From assembly GCF_003286645.3 (NCBI RefSeq), contig NZ_CP127382.2:992001-1056000 (forward strand): 64,000 nt of DNA, given 5' to 3'. The stretch is from Aerococcus tenax. GTDB lineage: Bacteria > Bacillota > Bacilli > Lactobacillales > Aerococcaceae. A model generated the notes under the pieces. The model made no database searches. It saw only the letters and a program-made list of their open reading frames with translations, and was not told the origin of the DNA. Position 1 is the first letter of the stretch. Each line of letters starts with the position of its first letter. This document shows, piece after piece, positions 1 through 9,466 of the stretch. A program made the position numbers and the translations under genes.

Positions 1-870
1 GGCACGCGTTCAATTTTTGGTTATCAGATGCGTTTTGATCTTAATGAAGGTTTTCCGATCTTGACAACTAAGAAGGTAGCCTTTGGTCTGATAAAGAGTG
101 AACTTCTATGGTTTTTAAGAGGAGACACTAATATTCGTTATTTATTAGAAAATAATAACCATATTTGGGATGAGTGGGCCTTTGAAAACTGGATAAGCAG
201 TGAGGACTATCAGGGCCCAGATATGACCAATTTTGGTTTGCGGGCAGAAAAGGATCCAGAATTTAAAGCCGAATATTTAAACGTTAAAGCAGACTTTTGT
301 CAAAAGATCCTTAATGATGAAGACTTTGCTAAAGAATATGGTGAATTAGGTAATGTCTATGGCAAACAATGGCGGGATTGGGAAACTCGTGATGGGGGCT
401 CTATCGATCAAATTGCTAATATTCTAGAGCAGCTTAAAAATACCCCTGATTCTCGCCGAATCATCTTATCCGCCTGGAATCCAGAAGATATCCCTAATAT
501 GGCCTTGCCTCCCTGTCATACCTTAAGTCAATTTTACGTTAATGATGGCAAGCTTTCCTGCCAACTCTACCAAAGAAGTGGCGATGTCTTTTTAGGGGTT
601 CCTTTTAATATTGCTTCTTATGCTTTATTAACTCATTTAATTGCCCGTGAAGTCGGCTTGGAAGTCGGGGACTTTGTTCATACTTTTGGTGATGTTCATA
701 TCTATAATAATCATTTCGACCAGGTAAAAGAACAATTAAGTCGTCAACCTGGTCAATTACCCCAGCTTGAAATAAAAAGTGACAAATCCATGTTTGACCT
801 TGAAAAGGATGATATCGTATTGAATAATTATCACCCTCAGGCTCCGATAAAGGCTTCAGTGGCTGTATAG
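1..870 (+). CDS. thyA: Thymidylate synthase (5' end outside window)
   Basis: Makes dTMP from dUMP using methylene-tetrahydrofolate. The reading frame is open from base 1 and already reads GTRSIFGYQ before the first ATG at 28, which is the conserved N-terminal TS region, so the true start lies upstream of the window. The catalytic cysteine is in the [10 protein letters not shown] motif (codon 514-516). A roughly 50-residue insertion after the WDEWAFENW region is typical of lactobacillal TS and absent from the shorter E. coli type. Dihydrofolate reductase follows 41 bp downstream; it regenerates the tetrahydrofolate that this enzyme oxidises, and the pair is a common operon. Confidence 0.97.
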   Translation, partial: GTRSIFGYQMRFDLNEGFPILTTKKVAFGLIKSELLWFLRGDTNIRYLLENNNHIWDEWAFENWISSEDYQGPDMTNFGLRAEKDPEFKAEYLNVKADFCQKILNDEDFAKEYGELGNVYGKQWRDWETRDGGSIDQIANILEQLKNTPDSRRIILSAWNPEDIPNMALPPCHTLSQFYVNDGKLSCQLYQRSGDVFLGVPFNIASYALLTHLIAREVGLEVGDFVHTFGDVHIYNNHFDQVKEQLSRQPGQLPQLEIKSDKSMFDLEKDDIVLNNYHPQAPIKASVAV

Positions 871-911
871 ATTTAGGCTGATTGAAAGTGTATGGATAAA
901 AGGAGGCTATC

Positions 912-1412
912 ATGTTAATAGCTATATGGGCCCATGCGGCTAATGGTATTATAGGAAAAAATAACCAACTTCCTTGGCATATTAGCGAAGATATGAAATT
1001 TTTTAAGCAAGAAACCCTGCATAAGACTGTAGTTATGGGCCGAAAAACCTTCGAGTCGATGGGCAACCGCCCATTAAAAGAGCGTAAAAATTACATTCTG
1101 ACCCGTAAGAAAAGCTTGCCGGGGGTTAACGCTAATAATGAGGATCAGGTTCAAATCATTAATCAGATGGATGAGATTATCGAACTAGCAAAAGACGAAA
1201 ATGTTATGGTTATCGGAGGCGCAGAAATTTACCGCTTATTCTGGCCTTATTTGGATGAGCTTCGTATTACTAATATTGCTGAAAATATTGAGGGGGATAC
1301 TAGCTTTAATCCTGATCTGAGCCAATTTAGACGCTATGCGGTTGTTGACCAAGATCTTAATAGTGAATCGAATTATCATTACCAGTTCGAATTCTGGGAA
1401 AAAAAGAAATGA
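912..1412 (+). CDS. folA: Dihydrofolate reductase
   Basis: Reduces dihydrofolate to tetrahydrofolate with NADPH; the trimethoprim target. The 166-aa length is normal for chromosomal DHFR. Visible motifs are the N-terminal IWAHAANGIIG strand and Met20-type loop, LPWHISEDMKFFK with the acidic substrate-binding residue, VVMGRKTFESMG, and VMVIGGAEIY near the C-terminus for NADPH binding. The start is set by AAAGGAGG about 6 bases upstream of the ATG. It sits directly behind thyA, as expected for coupled folate use. It is also called dfrA in Gram-positive annotation. Confidence 0.97.
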   Translation: MLIAIWAHAANGIIGKNNQLPWHISEDMKFFKQETLHKTVVMGRKTFESMGNRPLKERKNYILTRKKSLPGVNANNEDQVQIINQMDEIIELAKDENVMVIGGAEIYRLFWPYLDELRITNIAENIEGDTSFNPDLSQFRRYAVVDQDLNSESNYHYQFEFWEKKK

Positions 1413-1430
1413 GACTAGGGAGGTTCTACG

Positions 1431-2063
1431 GTGGAAAATAAAAAGAAGCAAAGAAATCCATGGAAAATTGCATTCTTAAGCTTGCTTACCTTTTTGGTGA
1501 TTTTATTTGCTTCTGCTTATTTTTATATCTATCAAAATAGTCAAGCAAATACCTACCAAGACAAAATCCAAGTGAATCAGCCTAAGAATCCTGACCAGGC
1601 AATGGTTCCAGTTAAACTAGCGATGACCGTTGACCATCTGGTCCGTCTTCTCAACCAAGAAAACCTGCCTTTTCTTTTGGAAAATAATCAGGACGCGGTC
1701 GTTATAAAAGGGAAAATTCAGCTTTTAAACCAATCCCTTGCTTACACCTTAACTACTCGCCCTGAGGTCCATTCCAGTGGCAATCTTAGTTTGAAAGTAG
1801 TTAATTTCTCTATACTATCCTTAGATCTTCCTTTAAATCTCTTTTTACCCATTCTTTCCAAGATAATGCCTAGTGACTTGCCTTTAGCTGTTGATACTGC
1901 ATCAGAATCGGTCATTATTTCTTTAAAAGAATTACTAGCTAAGGAAGGCATTGCCTTTGAAGTTGAAACAATCGATTTGACTAATGATCAAATTGTTTTA
2001 CAATTAGCAATTCCTGAGCAGAAAATTAGCCAAATCTTAGACCAGTTGGGAGAGAAAGATTAA
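1431..2063 (+). CDS. ypmS: YpmS-family membrane-anchored protein (DUF2140)
   Basis: 210 aa with a lysine-rich N-terminus, one transmembrane helix at about residues 13-34 and an extracytoplasmic remainder. The order dihydrofolate reductase, ypmS, YozE-like gene and the pattern of a single helix plus a soluble domain rich in short strands fit the YpmS/DUF2140 family of Firmicutes, whose function is not established. The start is GTG, preceded by GGGAGGT. It lies 18 bp after the reductase and 1 bp before the next gene, so it belongs to the same transcript. No catalytic motif is visible. Confidence 0.75.
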   Translation: MENKKKQRNPWKIAFLSLLTFLVILFASAYFYIYQNSQANTYQDKIQVNQPKNPDQAMVPVKLAMTVDHLVRLLNQENLPFLLENNQDAVVIKGKIQLLNQSLAYTLTTRPEVHSSGNLSLKVVNFSILSLDLPLNLFLPILSKIMPSDLPLAVDTASESVIISLKELLAKEGIAFEVETIDLTNDQIVLQLAIPEQKISQILDQLGEKD

Positions 2064-2064
2064 A

Positions 2065-2286
2065 GTGAAGCCATTTTATCAATATATTCAAAAACACCGC
2101 AATAGTAGTGGGACAAGTCAAGATCCCAAGAGCCAATTGGCTGAATTAATCTATCTTGATGGAGATTTCCCCAAAACTGCTACTGATTTTGCTAGTATTA
2201 GTAATTACATTGAGTTAAATAGTCGCTACTCTCAGTGGGTTTCGCTATTCGATGAATTGTGGCAAGCTTATCTCAACAATGACTAA
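2065..2286 (+). CDS. YozE-like small SAM-fold protein
   Basis: 73 aa, starting with GTG one base after the ypmS stop. The sequence resembles the YozE/YppG small-protein family with a sterile-alpha-motif-like fold, seen in the YLDGDFPKTATDFASISNYIE stretch. It is often found near ypmS-type or recombination genes in Firmicutes. Role unknown. The near-zero spacing implies translational coupling to ypmS. Confidence 0.65.
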   Translation: MKPFYQYIQKHRNSSGTSQDPKSQLAELIYLDGDFPKTATDFASISNYIELNSRYSQWVSLFDELWQAYLNND

Positions 2287-2304
2287 TGACTAGGAAGTGA
2301 AAAT

Positions 2305-3921
2305 ATGACGGATGAAAATAGAAAAACAGAAGATAATCAAGAAAATAATGAAGTAAAAAAAACTGAAGATAGCCAAGTTTCCCATGCTTCAAAAGCTCAA
2401 ACATACTCTGAAATAAAAGAGAATATTTTTCAAGAGCAGGAAGAAGATAGTGAAAAGGTAAATGATAAAGGACAATTTAGCCCTAAATCATCTTGGACGC
2501 GATTCTTATCAAGCTTATTAGTCATTGCTCTAACAGCCATACTGACCTTTTTTGCCACCAATTATTTGACCACAGGACGATTACCATGGCAAATTCACGC
2601 TCAAAACACCATGTCTACTCAGGAAATTAGTAAGCTACAAAAAACATTTTCATTAATTACTGATAGCTACATTGGTGATGTGAACCGTGAAAAATTAATT
2701 GATGGTGCCTTAAAAGGGATGACAGAAGCCGTTGATGATCCCTATACCACATACTTGCATGGCGATGAATCTTCTCAATTAGACCAAACCATTGAGGCTA
2801 ATTTTGAAGGCATTGGCGCGCAAATTACAGTAAGGGATAATCAAATTGTGGTCATTAGCCCCATTAAGGGCAGCCCAGCTGAAAAGGCAGGCATACAAAC
2901 CGACGATATCATTAAAAGTGTTAACGGTGAATCCTTGGAAGGGAAAAACGCCCAAGAAGCGGCTAATATGATCCGAGGAGAAGCGGGAAGCCAGGTTCAA
3001 CTAGTGATTGAACGTGGTGGCGACCAACAAGAGCTGTCCTTAACTCGAGCAGAGATTCCCTTGCAGACGGTCTATAGTCACAAAATTGAAGGCCATCCCG
3101 AAATTGGTCTCATTCAAATTTCTTCTTTCTCTGAACCTACCGCTAAAGATGTCCAGGAAACGGTTAAGAGTATGCGTGAAGAAGGCGTTAAGTCCTTTAT
3201 CTTCGATGTTCGTGGCAATCCTGGGGGATTACTCAGTTCAGCAATTCAAATTTCAAATTACTTCTTAGCCGACGGAGATACTATTGTTCAAATTGAAGAT
3301 AGCCAAGGCAATCGGAAGAAGATTCAAGCCGATAAAAGCAAGATGGGGGACTTTAAAATTGATGAACCCAGTGTCATCTTGATTGATAAGGGGAGTGCAA
3401 GTGCTTCTGAGATTCTAGCAGGTGCCTTACAGCAATCTGCCCATATCCCAGTCATTGGCAGTCAAAGTTTTGGTAAGGGTACCGTCCAAACAGTGGTCAA
3501 ATTGGATGATAAGGACCAATTAAAAATAACTTATGCCCATTGGCTAACTCCTGACGGTTCCTGGATTCATAAGCAAGGCATTAGTCCAGATATCGAAGCC
3601 CAATTACCAGATTACTCAGAACTTTCCTTAGTTGATGGCAGTCAAAATTACCAATTAGGGGAAGAATCTGATAAAATAAAAAATATCCAAGCGCAACTTA
3701 ACTTATTAGGCTATCTGGAATCTGATCAAGTACAAGGGAAATTTGATGAACAGACTCAGACAGCCCTGGGGGCTTTCCAAGTAGATCATGAACTTGAAAA
3801 AACCGGTCAAGTGAATGATGAAACTGCGCAAGCCTTAACTCGTGCGCTAAGAGACTATATTCTAGCCCACGATACCCAAAAAGATAAAGCTGTTGACTAT
3901 TTACTTGAGCATGCACAATAG
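2305..3921 (+). CDS. S41 family C-terminal processing peptidase (CtpA/CtpB-like)
   Basis: 538 aa, membrane-anchored serine protease. Order: acidic, charged N-terminal cytoplasmic segment (1-65), transmembrane helix (about 66-88), a PDZ domain around 165-245 (GSPAEKAGIQTDDIIKSVNG), the S41 core, and a C-terminal peptidoglycan-binding-like domain (about 450-515, IQAQLNLLGYL). The catalytic Ser lies in GSASASE (363-369) and the Lys in GKGTVQT (391), giving the Ser-Lys dyad of the family. The PG-binding tail suggests action at the cell wall. Substrate unknown. It precedes signal peptidase I by 17 bp, which fits a shared role in handling exported proteins. Confidence 0.93.
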   Translation: MTDENRKTEDNQENNEVKKTEDSQVSHASKAQTYSEIKENIFQEQEEDSEKVNDKGQFSPKSSWTRFLSSLLVIALTAILTFFATNYLTTGRLPWQIHAQNTMSTQEISKLQKTFSLITDSYIGDVNREKLIDGALKGMTEAVDDPYTTYLHGDESSQLDQTIEANFEGIGAQITVRDNQIVVISPIKGSPAEKAGIQTDDIIKSVNGESLEGKNAQEAANMIRGEAGSQVQLVIERGGDQQELSLTRAEIPLQTVYSHKIEGHPEIGLIQISSFSEPTAKDVQETVKSMREEGVKSFIFDVRGNPGGLLSSAIQISNYFLADGDTIVQIEDSQGNRKKIQADKSKMGDFKIDEPSVILIDKGSASASEILAGALQQSAHIPVIGSQSFGKGTVQTVVKLDDKDQLKITYAHWLTPDGSWIHKQGISPDIEAQLPDYSELSLVDGSQNYQLGEESDKIKNIQAQLNLLGYLESDQVQGKFDEQTQTALGAFQVDHELEKTGQVNDETAQALTRALRDYILAHDTQKDKAVDYLLEHAQ

Positions 3922-3938
3922 AAGAAGGTTTTAGACTC

Positions 3939-4466
3939 ATGAAGAAATTTCTTAGCGGTATTGGAGAAATCATTATCATTGTAGCGGTTGCCCTCCTACT
4001 CTATCTAGGGATTCGCCATTTCATCGGTTTTCAATTTACTGTTAGAGGGGCCTCTATGAATCCCACAACGGAGGACGGCCAGCATCTCATTGTTAGCCGT
4101 CTGGGGGATGTGGATCGTTTTGATATCGTTGTATTAGATGCTCCGGATAATAGCGGGGACAAATATATCAAAAGAGTTATAGGTATGCCAGGAGATAAGG
4201 TGGAATATCGTGATAATCAATTATATATTAATGACCAAGCCTATGATGAGCCTTATCTCAATGAATTAAAAGCCGAAAATCCCGGAAAATTAGTGACTGA
4301 GAATTTTACCATTGAAAAAGTTCCCGAAAATTCCTATTTTGTAATGGGAGATAATCGACCAGTTTCAAAGGATAGCCGTGCTTTTGGGCCAGTAGCTGGT
4401 GATCTCATTTACGGAGAAGTCAATTGGAGGATTTGGCCTTTTGATGAAGCCGGCCGAATTGAGTAA
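3939..4466 (+). CDS. lepB: Signal peptidase I
   Basis: Cleaves signal peptides from Sec/Tat-exported proteins. 175 aa, the short single-anchor form of Gram-positives. One N-terminal transmembrane helix (about 8-27), then box B RGASMNPT with the catalytic Ser, box D KYIKRVIGMPGDKVEY with the general-base Lys, and box E GDNRPVSKDSRAFG. All motifs are intact. The start ATG follows AGAAGGT. Confidence 0.96.
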   Translation: MKKFLSGIGEIIIIVAVALLLYLGIRHFIGFQFTVRGASMNPTTEDGQHLIVSRLGDVDRFDIVVLDAPDNSGDKYIKRVIGMPGDKVEYRDNQLYINDQAYDEPYLNELKAENPGKLVTENFTIEKVPENSYFVMGDNRPVSKDSRAFGPVAGDLIYGEVNWRIWPFDEAGRIE

Positions 4467-4487
4467 TAGAATAATTGAATGGATGAG

Positions 4488-4520
4488 AAGGCAGTTTCAA
4501 AGATGTAGCTGCCTTTTCTT
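4488..4520 (+). terminator. Weak hairpin between lepB and rbgA
   Basis: A 7-bp stem (AAGGCAG at 4488-4494, CTGCCTT at 4509-4515) followed by TTCTT. It could partly terminate or protect the lepB-side transcript. The U tract is poor, so some read-through into rbgA is likely. Confidence 0.4.
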
Positions 4521-4538
4521 ATGAGGAAGGTGAAGAAA

Positions 4539-5420
4539 GTGAGCACAATACAATGGTTTCCTGGCCACATGGCCAAGGCTAAAAGACAAGTTCAAGAACA
4601 ATTAAAGAGTGTGGATTGGGTAGTAGAAATTCGTGATGCCCGTATTCCCATTGCCAGTAAAAACCCTTTGATTGATCAAATTATTCAACAGAAAAAACGT
4701 TTAATTGTCTTAAATAAAGCTGATTTAGCTGATCCGATTCAAAATAAACTGTGGCTAAATCACTTAAGAAACAAAGATACCGATGCCATCGCTATCGACA
4801 GTAAAAATAATAAAGAAATTAAGAAGTTACGTCACTACCTCTTGGAAGTAACTGATAGCGAGCGGCAAAAATGGCTAGACAAGGGCATGAAACAAAAAAC
4901 GATACGTTTAATGGTACTAGGGATTCCTAACGTGGGTAAGTCGACCCTGATCAATCAACTGACCCATAAGAAAACAGCAAAAGTAGGGAATCGCCCTGGT
5001 GTTACTAAAGGACAGCAATGGGTACAAATTGATAAAGACTTTTCCTTATTGGATACCCCTGGCATCCTCTGGCCTAAATTTGAAGACCCACTGGTGGGGA
5101 TGAATCTCGCTCTGACAGGAGCTATTAAAGACACCCATTACTATAGTGATGACATTGCCCTTTATGCCATGCAATTTATGATGGATTATTATATGGAAGA
5201 ATTTTGTCAGTTCTTTAATTTATCAGAAGAGGAAGCCCAACCGCCTTATCCTGAATTAATGATGTCATTGACAAGTAAAATGGGAATGAAAGATGACTAT
5301 GAGCGCTTTAGCGACTGGCTAATTCGTGAATTTCGTAGTGGGAAAATTGCGCCAATGACCCTTGATCGTTATGAAGATTATCGACTGGAACAAGCTGAGA
5401 AAGGATCGGCTGATGACTAA
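4539..5420 (+). CDS. rbgA: Ribosome biogenesis GTPase RbgA (YlqF)
   Basis: Circularly permuted GTPase needed for late 50S subunit assembly. G motifs appear in permuted order: NKAD (G4, about residue 59), then GIPNVGKST (G1, about 128), then DTPG (G3, about 173). I chose GTG at 4539 because AGGAAGG lies 8 bases upstream and the protein then begins like its relatives (STIQWFPGHMAKA). The in-frame ATG at 4521 would put the Shine-Dalgarno inside the gene. It overlaps rnhB by 8 bases, the same rbgA-rnhB order as in Bacillus. Confidence 0.94.
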   Translation: MSTIQWFPGHMAKAKRQVQEQLKSVDWVVEIRDARIPIASKNPLIDQIIQQKKRLIVLNKADLADPIQNKLWLNHLRNKDTDAIAIDSKNNKEIKKLRHYLLEVTDSERQKWLDKGMKQKTIRLMVLGIPNVGKSTLINQLTHKKTAKVGNRPGVTKGQQWVQIDKDFSLLDTPGILWPKFEDPLVGMNLALTGAIKDTHYYSDDIALYAMQFMMDYYMEEFCQFFNLSEEEAQPPYPELMMSLTSKMGMKDDYERFSDWLIREFRSGKIAPMTLDRYEDYRLEQAEKGSADD

Positions 5421-6189
5421 AGATAAGCTAACCGTACAAGCGATAAAAGACTACCTGAAACAGGACCTATCAGCCATTGATACTGACTTAGTGGCTAGCT
5501 GGCGATTAGACCAGCGACAGGGCGTTATCAAGGCTTTAAGCCAGTATGATCGTCGTTTGACTAAGGAGTCAGAGCGTCAAGAACATATACGTTATATGAA
5601 CCAAATTGAAGCTGACTTACATGCTAAGGGTTTTCAATATATTGCCGGTGTAGATGAAGTCGGACGTGGTCCCTTAGCAGGGCCAGTGGTCACTGCCGCA
5701 GTCATTTTAAAGCCTAAGCGGCCCCTGTTTGATTTGCGTGATTCTAAACAACTTAGTCAAGTCCAACGGCAAAACTTAATTCCTCTGATTAAAGAAAATA
5801 GTGTCGCTATAGCTATCGATGTTCAAGATAATGAGGCCATTGATCGCTACAATATTTTAAATGCCACCAAACGCTCAATGATGAATAGTATAAGAAAGTT
5901 GAGCCCTCAAGCAGAATATGTTTTAATTGATGCTGTCGATTTGTCCTTAGATATTCCTCATAGTAGTCTAATTAAGGGGGATGACCGGGTAAGTGCAATC
6001 GCTGCTGCTAGCATTATCGCTAAAGAATATCGTGACCAAATCATGCGTGATTATGCTAAGCAATACCCTGCCTATGGCTTTGACCGCAATGTCGGTTATG
6101 GAACCAAGGAACATCTTAAAGCAATAGAGACTTATGGCCCCTGTCCCATCCATCGGAAAAGCTTTGCACCAATTAAGAATTATTTCTAA
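5413..6189 (+). CDS. rnhB: Ribonuclease HII
   Basis: Removes ribonucleotides and RNA primers from DNA. 258 aa from the ATG at 5413, which overlaps the rbgA stop (ATGACTAA) and is preceded by AGAAAGGA. A longer frame open from 5362 has no ribosome binding site. The catalytic Asp-Glu pair is in GVDEVGRGP (Asp81, Glu82), with DSKQLS and the SIIAKEYRD helix further on. The roughly 65-residue N-terminal extension is typical of Firmicute RNase HII. Confidence 0.95.
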   Translation: MTKDKLTVQAIKDYLKQDLSAIDTDLVASWRLDQRQGVIKALSQYDRRLTKESERQEHIRYMNQIEADLHAKGFQYIAGVDEVGRGPLAGPVVTAAVILKPKRPLFDLRDSKQLSQVQRQNLIPLIKENSVAIAIDVQDNEAIDRYNILNATKRSMMNSIRKLSPQAEYVLIDAVDLSLDIPHSSLIKGDDRVSAIAAASIIAKEYRDQIMRDYAKQYPAYGFDRNVGYGTKEHLKAIETYGPCPIHRKSFAPIKNYF

Positions 6190-6238
6190 TGAAATTGTCA
6201 CCCTTTTACGGCTGAATAGGCTACGAAAGGGTGGTTAT

Positions 6239-7123
6239 ATGTATGATGAAAGGAATTATCAAGGTGCTAGGCAAGTACTCATTCATTTAACGGAGTCTGC
6301 CATAGTGGGTTATGAGGACCGAGTTCAGGTATTTAAAGGCCTATTAGAGAATCCTGATTATCAAGGGGTGCTGAGACATTATTTAAAAGGAAGGAAATAT
6401 TATCCAAAACTCCTTCGCTTTTTGAGTCATAGGCCTTGGTCTTTCTATCAAAACTATTATGAAAAAGAGAAAATTTTTCCCATCACTTACTTTGACCCTC
6501 AATACCCAGACCTTTTAAAAGAAAGTCATAAGCCGCCTTTGGTTTTATTTTGTCAAGGCAATATTGACTGGTTAAAAGCTGACTGTTTGTCTATAGTTGG
6601 GGCGAGAGATTGTAGTAACTATGCCCAAAAAGTTATTGATAAGCTGATGCCAAATCTTGTTAACTCTTTAGTTATCGTGAGCGGTTTGGCTCGTGGCGTT
6701 GACAGCCTTGCCCACCGCTCCAGTATTCAAAATTCAGGAAGAACCATCGCTGTGATAGGGACCGGTCTAGCTAAGGTTTACCCTAAAGAACACCGCGCTT
6801 TGCAAGATTTTATTGCTAAAAATCACCTGCTGGTCTCTCCACTGCCTAGTTTTACCGGGGTAAAAAAGTGGCATTTCCCATATCGAAATGAAGTGATTGC
6901 GGGACTGTCTAGAGCCACCTGGGTTGTTGAAGCTAAGAAAAAATCGGGCAGTTTAATTACTGCTAACTATGCCTTACAGGCCAATCGCGAGGTTTTGGCT
7001 ACTCCAGGTAATATTTTTAGTGTCCGTTCTCAAGGCACTAATGCTTTAATTCAGGCAGGGGCCAAGCTGATTAGCGAAGCGGATGATATCTTAGAGACTT
7101 ATCGTTATCCTTCTTTTATTTAA
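6239..7123 (+). CDS. dprA: DNA processing protein DprA
   Basis: Loads RecA on incoming single-stranded DNA during transformation. 294 aa from ATG 6239, preceded by GAAAGGGTGG; the open frame extends to 6134 but lacks a ribosome binding site and overlaps rnhB. Rossmann-like core with SIVGARDCSNY, VSGLARGVDSLAHRSS, AVIGTGL and KKSGSLITANYALQANREV. The N-terminal helical region is short, and no C-terminal winged helix is evident after EADDILE. rnhB-dprA-topA order is usual in Firmicutes. Its presence hints at transformability but does not prove it. Confidence 0.94.
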   Translation: MYDERNYQGARQVLIHLTESAIVGYEDRVQVFKGLLENPDYQGVLRHYLKGRKYYPKLLRFLSHRPWSFYQNYYEKEKIFPITYFDPQYPDLLKESHKPPLVLFCQGNIDWLKADCLSIVGARDCSNYAQKVIDKLMPNLVNSLVIVSGLARGVDSLAHRSSIQNSGRTIAVIGTGLAKVYPKEHRALQDFIAKNHLLVSPLPSFTGVKKWHFPYRNEVIAGLSRATWVVEAKKKSGSLITANYALQANREVLATPGNIFSVRSQGTNALIQAGAKLISEADDILETYRYPSFI

Positions 7124-7141
7124 CAGCTAAAAATCTTATAT

Positions 7142-7170
7142 TTGACAAGGTTAAAAAATTCGCCTATGAT
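7142..7170 (+). promoter_or_regulatory. Consensus promoter of topA
   Basis: TTGACA at 7142-7147, exactly 17 bases, then TATGAT at 7165-7170. The predicted transcript start near 7177 leaves a leader of about 35 bases containing the AGAGAGGAG ribosome binding site of topA. Confidence 0.85.
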
Positions 7171-7210
7171 ATGAAGCGTTTAAATCTCCCAAGAAGAGAG
7201 GAGCATATTA

Positions 7211-9301
7211 TTGGCTACAAAAAGAAAGAAAACACCTAAAAAAGATTTAGTGATTGTCGAATCACCAACTAAAGCAAAAACGATTGAAAAATACTTAGGA
7301 CGTAAATATAAAGTGGTGGCAAGTAAGGGCCACTTACGAGATCTTCCTAAAAGTAAAATGGGAATAGATATTGAAAATAATTATGACCCCCATTATATTA
7401 CAATTCGTGGTAAGGGAGATACGATCAAAGATCTTAAAAAAGAGGCAAAAAAAGCAAATAATATTTACTTAGCTTCTGACCCGGACCGAGAAGGAGAAGC
7501 GATTGCTTGGCACTTAGCCCATATTTTAAAATTAGATCCCAAAGAAGATATCCGGGTCACTTATAATGAAATTACCAAGGATACGGTTAAAGAAGCGATC
7601 AACAATCCACGCGCCATCGATAAGGACTTGGTGGATGCTCAGCAGGCTAGACGGATCCTAGACCGCTTGGTGGGCTATAACTTGTCCCCCATTTTATGGG
7701 CTAAGGTCAAGAAGGGCTTATCCGCTGGGCGGGTGCAATCCGTTGCCTTAAAAATGGTCGTTGACCGCGAAGAGGAAATCCGTAACTTTGTGCCTGAAGA
7801 ATATTGGAGCATTGAAGGCGTATTCCAAAAAGGAAAAGAAACTTTCAAGGCCAATGCTTCCAAATTTAAGGGTAAAAAAATTGATCTAAAAAATGAAGAT
7901 GATGTTAAAGTCTTAATGTCAAATCTCAGCAGTGATCAATTTGAAGTTCAAAATTTGACCAAAAAGCAAAGAAAACGGAATCCGCAAAAACCATTTACGA
8001 CTTCTTCCCTCCAACAAGAAGCTTCCAAACGCTTACGCTTTAGAACGCGAAAGACCATGATGGTTGCCCAACAGTTATATGAAGGGATTAAATTAGGCAG
8101 TGAAGGGACAGTGGGGTTAATTACCTACATGCGTACTGACTCCACCCGGATTTCTGATGGTGCTAAACAAGAAGCCGGCCAATTTATCCAAGACAAATAC
8201 GGTAAGGAATATATCGGTAAGGGGACTAGCGGGGCCAGCGGACAAGGTGCCCAAGATGCCCATGAGGCTATTCGACCGACTTCTGCCTTTCGTCATCCCG
8301 ATAGCGTTGAAGCTTATCTCAGTAAAGACCAATTCAAGCTATATAGTCTTATCTGGTCTCGCTTTATGGCTAGCGAAATGGCACCAGCTGTCTATGATAC
8401 GGTGGCCTGTGATCTGGTTCAAAATGATGTGAGCTTTAGGGCAAATGGATCAAAAATTAAATTTACAGGTTACCTCAGAGTTTATCCGGATAATAATGAA
8501 AAGGATAATCTCTTACCAGAACTAGAAAACGGTGAAAAGGTAAAGAGTAAAGAATTAACTCCTAACCAACATTTTACCCAACCACCAGCTCGCTATACTG
8601 AAGCAAGCTTAATTAAGACTCTAGAAGAATTAGGGGTTGGCCGTCCTTCTACTTACTCACCAACTTTAGAAACCTTAATTAAGCGCTACTATGTTAAATT
8701 AGAAGCTAGACGTTTTGAACCCACTGAATTAGGTGAGATTGTTAATAGTTTAATTTCTGAATTTTTCCCTGATATCGTTGATCCACAATTTACCGCTAAC
8801 TTGGAAGATGAATTAGACCATGTGGAAGACGGAAATAAGAATTGGATAGACGTCGTTGATGCTTTCTATCAACCCTTTAGTAAGGATATTGAAAAAGCTG
8901 ACCAAGAAATGGAAAAAATCGAAATTAAAGACGAACCAGCAGGCTTTGATTGCGACGTCTGTGGTCATCCAATGGTAATTAAATTAGGACGTTATGGGAA
9001 GTTTTATGCATGTAGTAATTTCCCTGATTGCCGTAATACTAAGGCCATTGTTAAAGAAATCGGTGTGAATTGCCCAACCTGTAAGGAAGGACAAGTTGTC
9101 GAACGGAAATCGAAGAAAAAACGGGTCTTTTACGGTTGTTCCCGTTATCCTGATTGTGATTTTGTTTCCTGGGATAAACCGGTGGGGCGGTCCTGTCCTA
9201 AATGTGACCATTACTTGGTTGAAAAGAAAAAACGCGGCTCTAAACAAGTGATTTGTAGCAATTGTGACTATAAAGAAGATGTCCAAAAAGGCGATGATTA
9301 G
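7211..9301 (+). CDS. topA: DNA topoisomerase I
   Basis: Type IA enzyme that relaxes negative supercoils. 696 aa starting at TTG 7211 behind GAGAGGAG. TOPRIM domain at the N-terminus ([30 protein letters not shown]), active-site Tyr306 in [12 protein letters not shown]. The C-terminus holds three four-cysteine zinc ribbons (CDVCGHPM...CSNFPDC, CPTCKEG...[15 protein letters not shown]...CSNCDY), the usual Gram-positive arrangement. Its own promoter lies just upstream and a terminator follows. Confidence 0.97.
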   Translation: MATKRKKTPKKDLVIVESPTKAKTIEKYLGRKYKVVASKGHLRDLPKSKMGIDIENNYDPHYITIRGKGDTIKDLKKEAKKANNIYLASDPDREGEAIAWHLAHILKLDPKEDIRVTYNEITKDTVKEAINNPRAIDKDLVDAQQARRILDRLVGYNLSPILWAKVKKGLSAGRVQSVALKMVVDREEEIRNFVPEEYWSIEGVFQKGKETFKANASKFKGKKIDLKNEDDVKVLMSNLSSDQFEVQNLTKKQRKRNPQKPFTTSSLQQEASKRLRFRTRKTMMVAQQLYEGIKLGSEGTVGLITYMRTDSTRISDGAKQEAGQFIQDKYGKEYIGKGTSGASGQGAQDAHEAIRPTSAFRHPDSVEAYLSKDQFKLYSLIWSRFMASEMAPAVYDTVACDLVQNDVSFRANGSKIKFTGYLRVYPDNNEKDNLLPELENGEKVKSKELTPNQHFTQPPARYTEASLIKTLEELGVGRPSTYSPTLETLIKRYYVKLEARRFEPTELGEIVNSLISEFFPDIVDPQFTANLEDELDHVEDGNKNWIDVVDAFYQPFSKDIEKADQEMEKIEIKDEPAGFDCDVCGHPMVIKLGRYGKFYACSNFPDCRNTKAIVKEIGVNCPTCKEGQVVERKSKKKRVFYGCSRYPDCDFVSWDKPVGRSCPKCDHYLVEKKKRGSKQVICSNCDYKEDVQKGDD

Positions 9302-9322
9302 AGCTTTTGCTGACAGAATACG

Positions 9323-9360
9323 AAACCTGATAATCAAAAAGGATTACAGGTTTTTTATTT
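9323..9360 (+). terminator. Intrinsic terminator after topA
   Basis: AAACCTG at 9323-9329 pairs with CAGGTTT at 9347-9353, with partial pairing inside, followed by a T-rich tail TTTTTTATTT. Confidence 0.8.
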
Positions 9361-9416
9361 TAACTCAGTAAAAGGTAAATTAACTTTATAAATGTTTTGA
9401 AAATTCCGACAATTAC

Positions 9417-9445
9417 TTGAAAAAAGCCCCTTAATATGGTAGATT
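9417..9445 (+). promoter_or_regulatory. Likely promoter of xerC-codY
   Basis: TTGAAA at 9417-9422, 17-base spacer, TAGATT at 9440-9445, 21 bases before the xerC ATG. The match is moderate but correctly placed after the topA terminator. Confidence 0.5.
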
Positions 9446-9466
9446 ATATGAGCTAAGAGGGATTTT

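Noticed and set aside
605..1066. 153-codon minus-strand ORF across thyA and dihydrofolate reductase
   Set aside because: Antisense to two conserved genes in a different frame, no ribosome binding site, no recognisable protein features.
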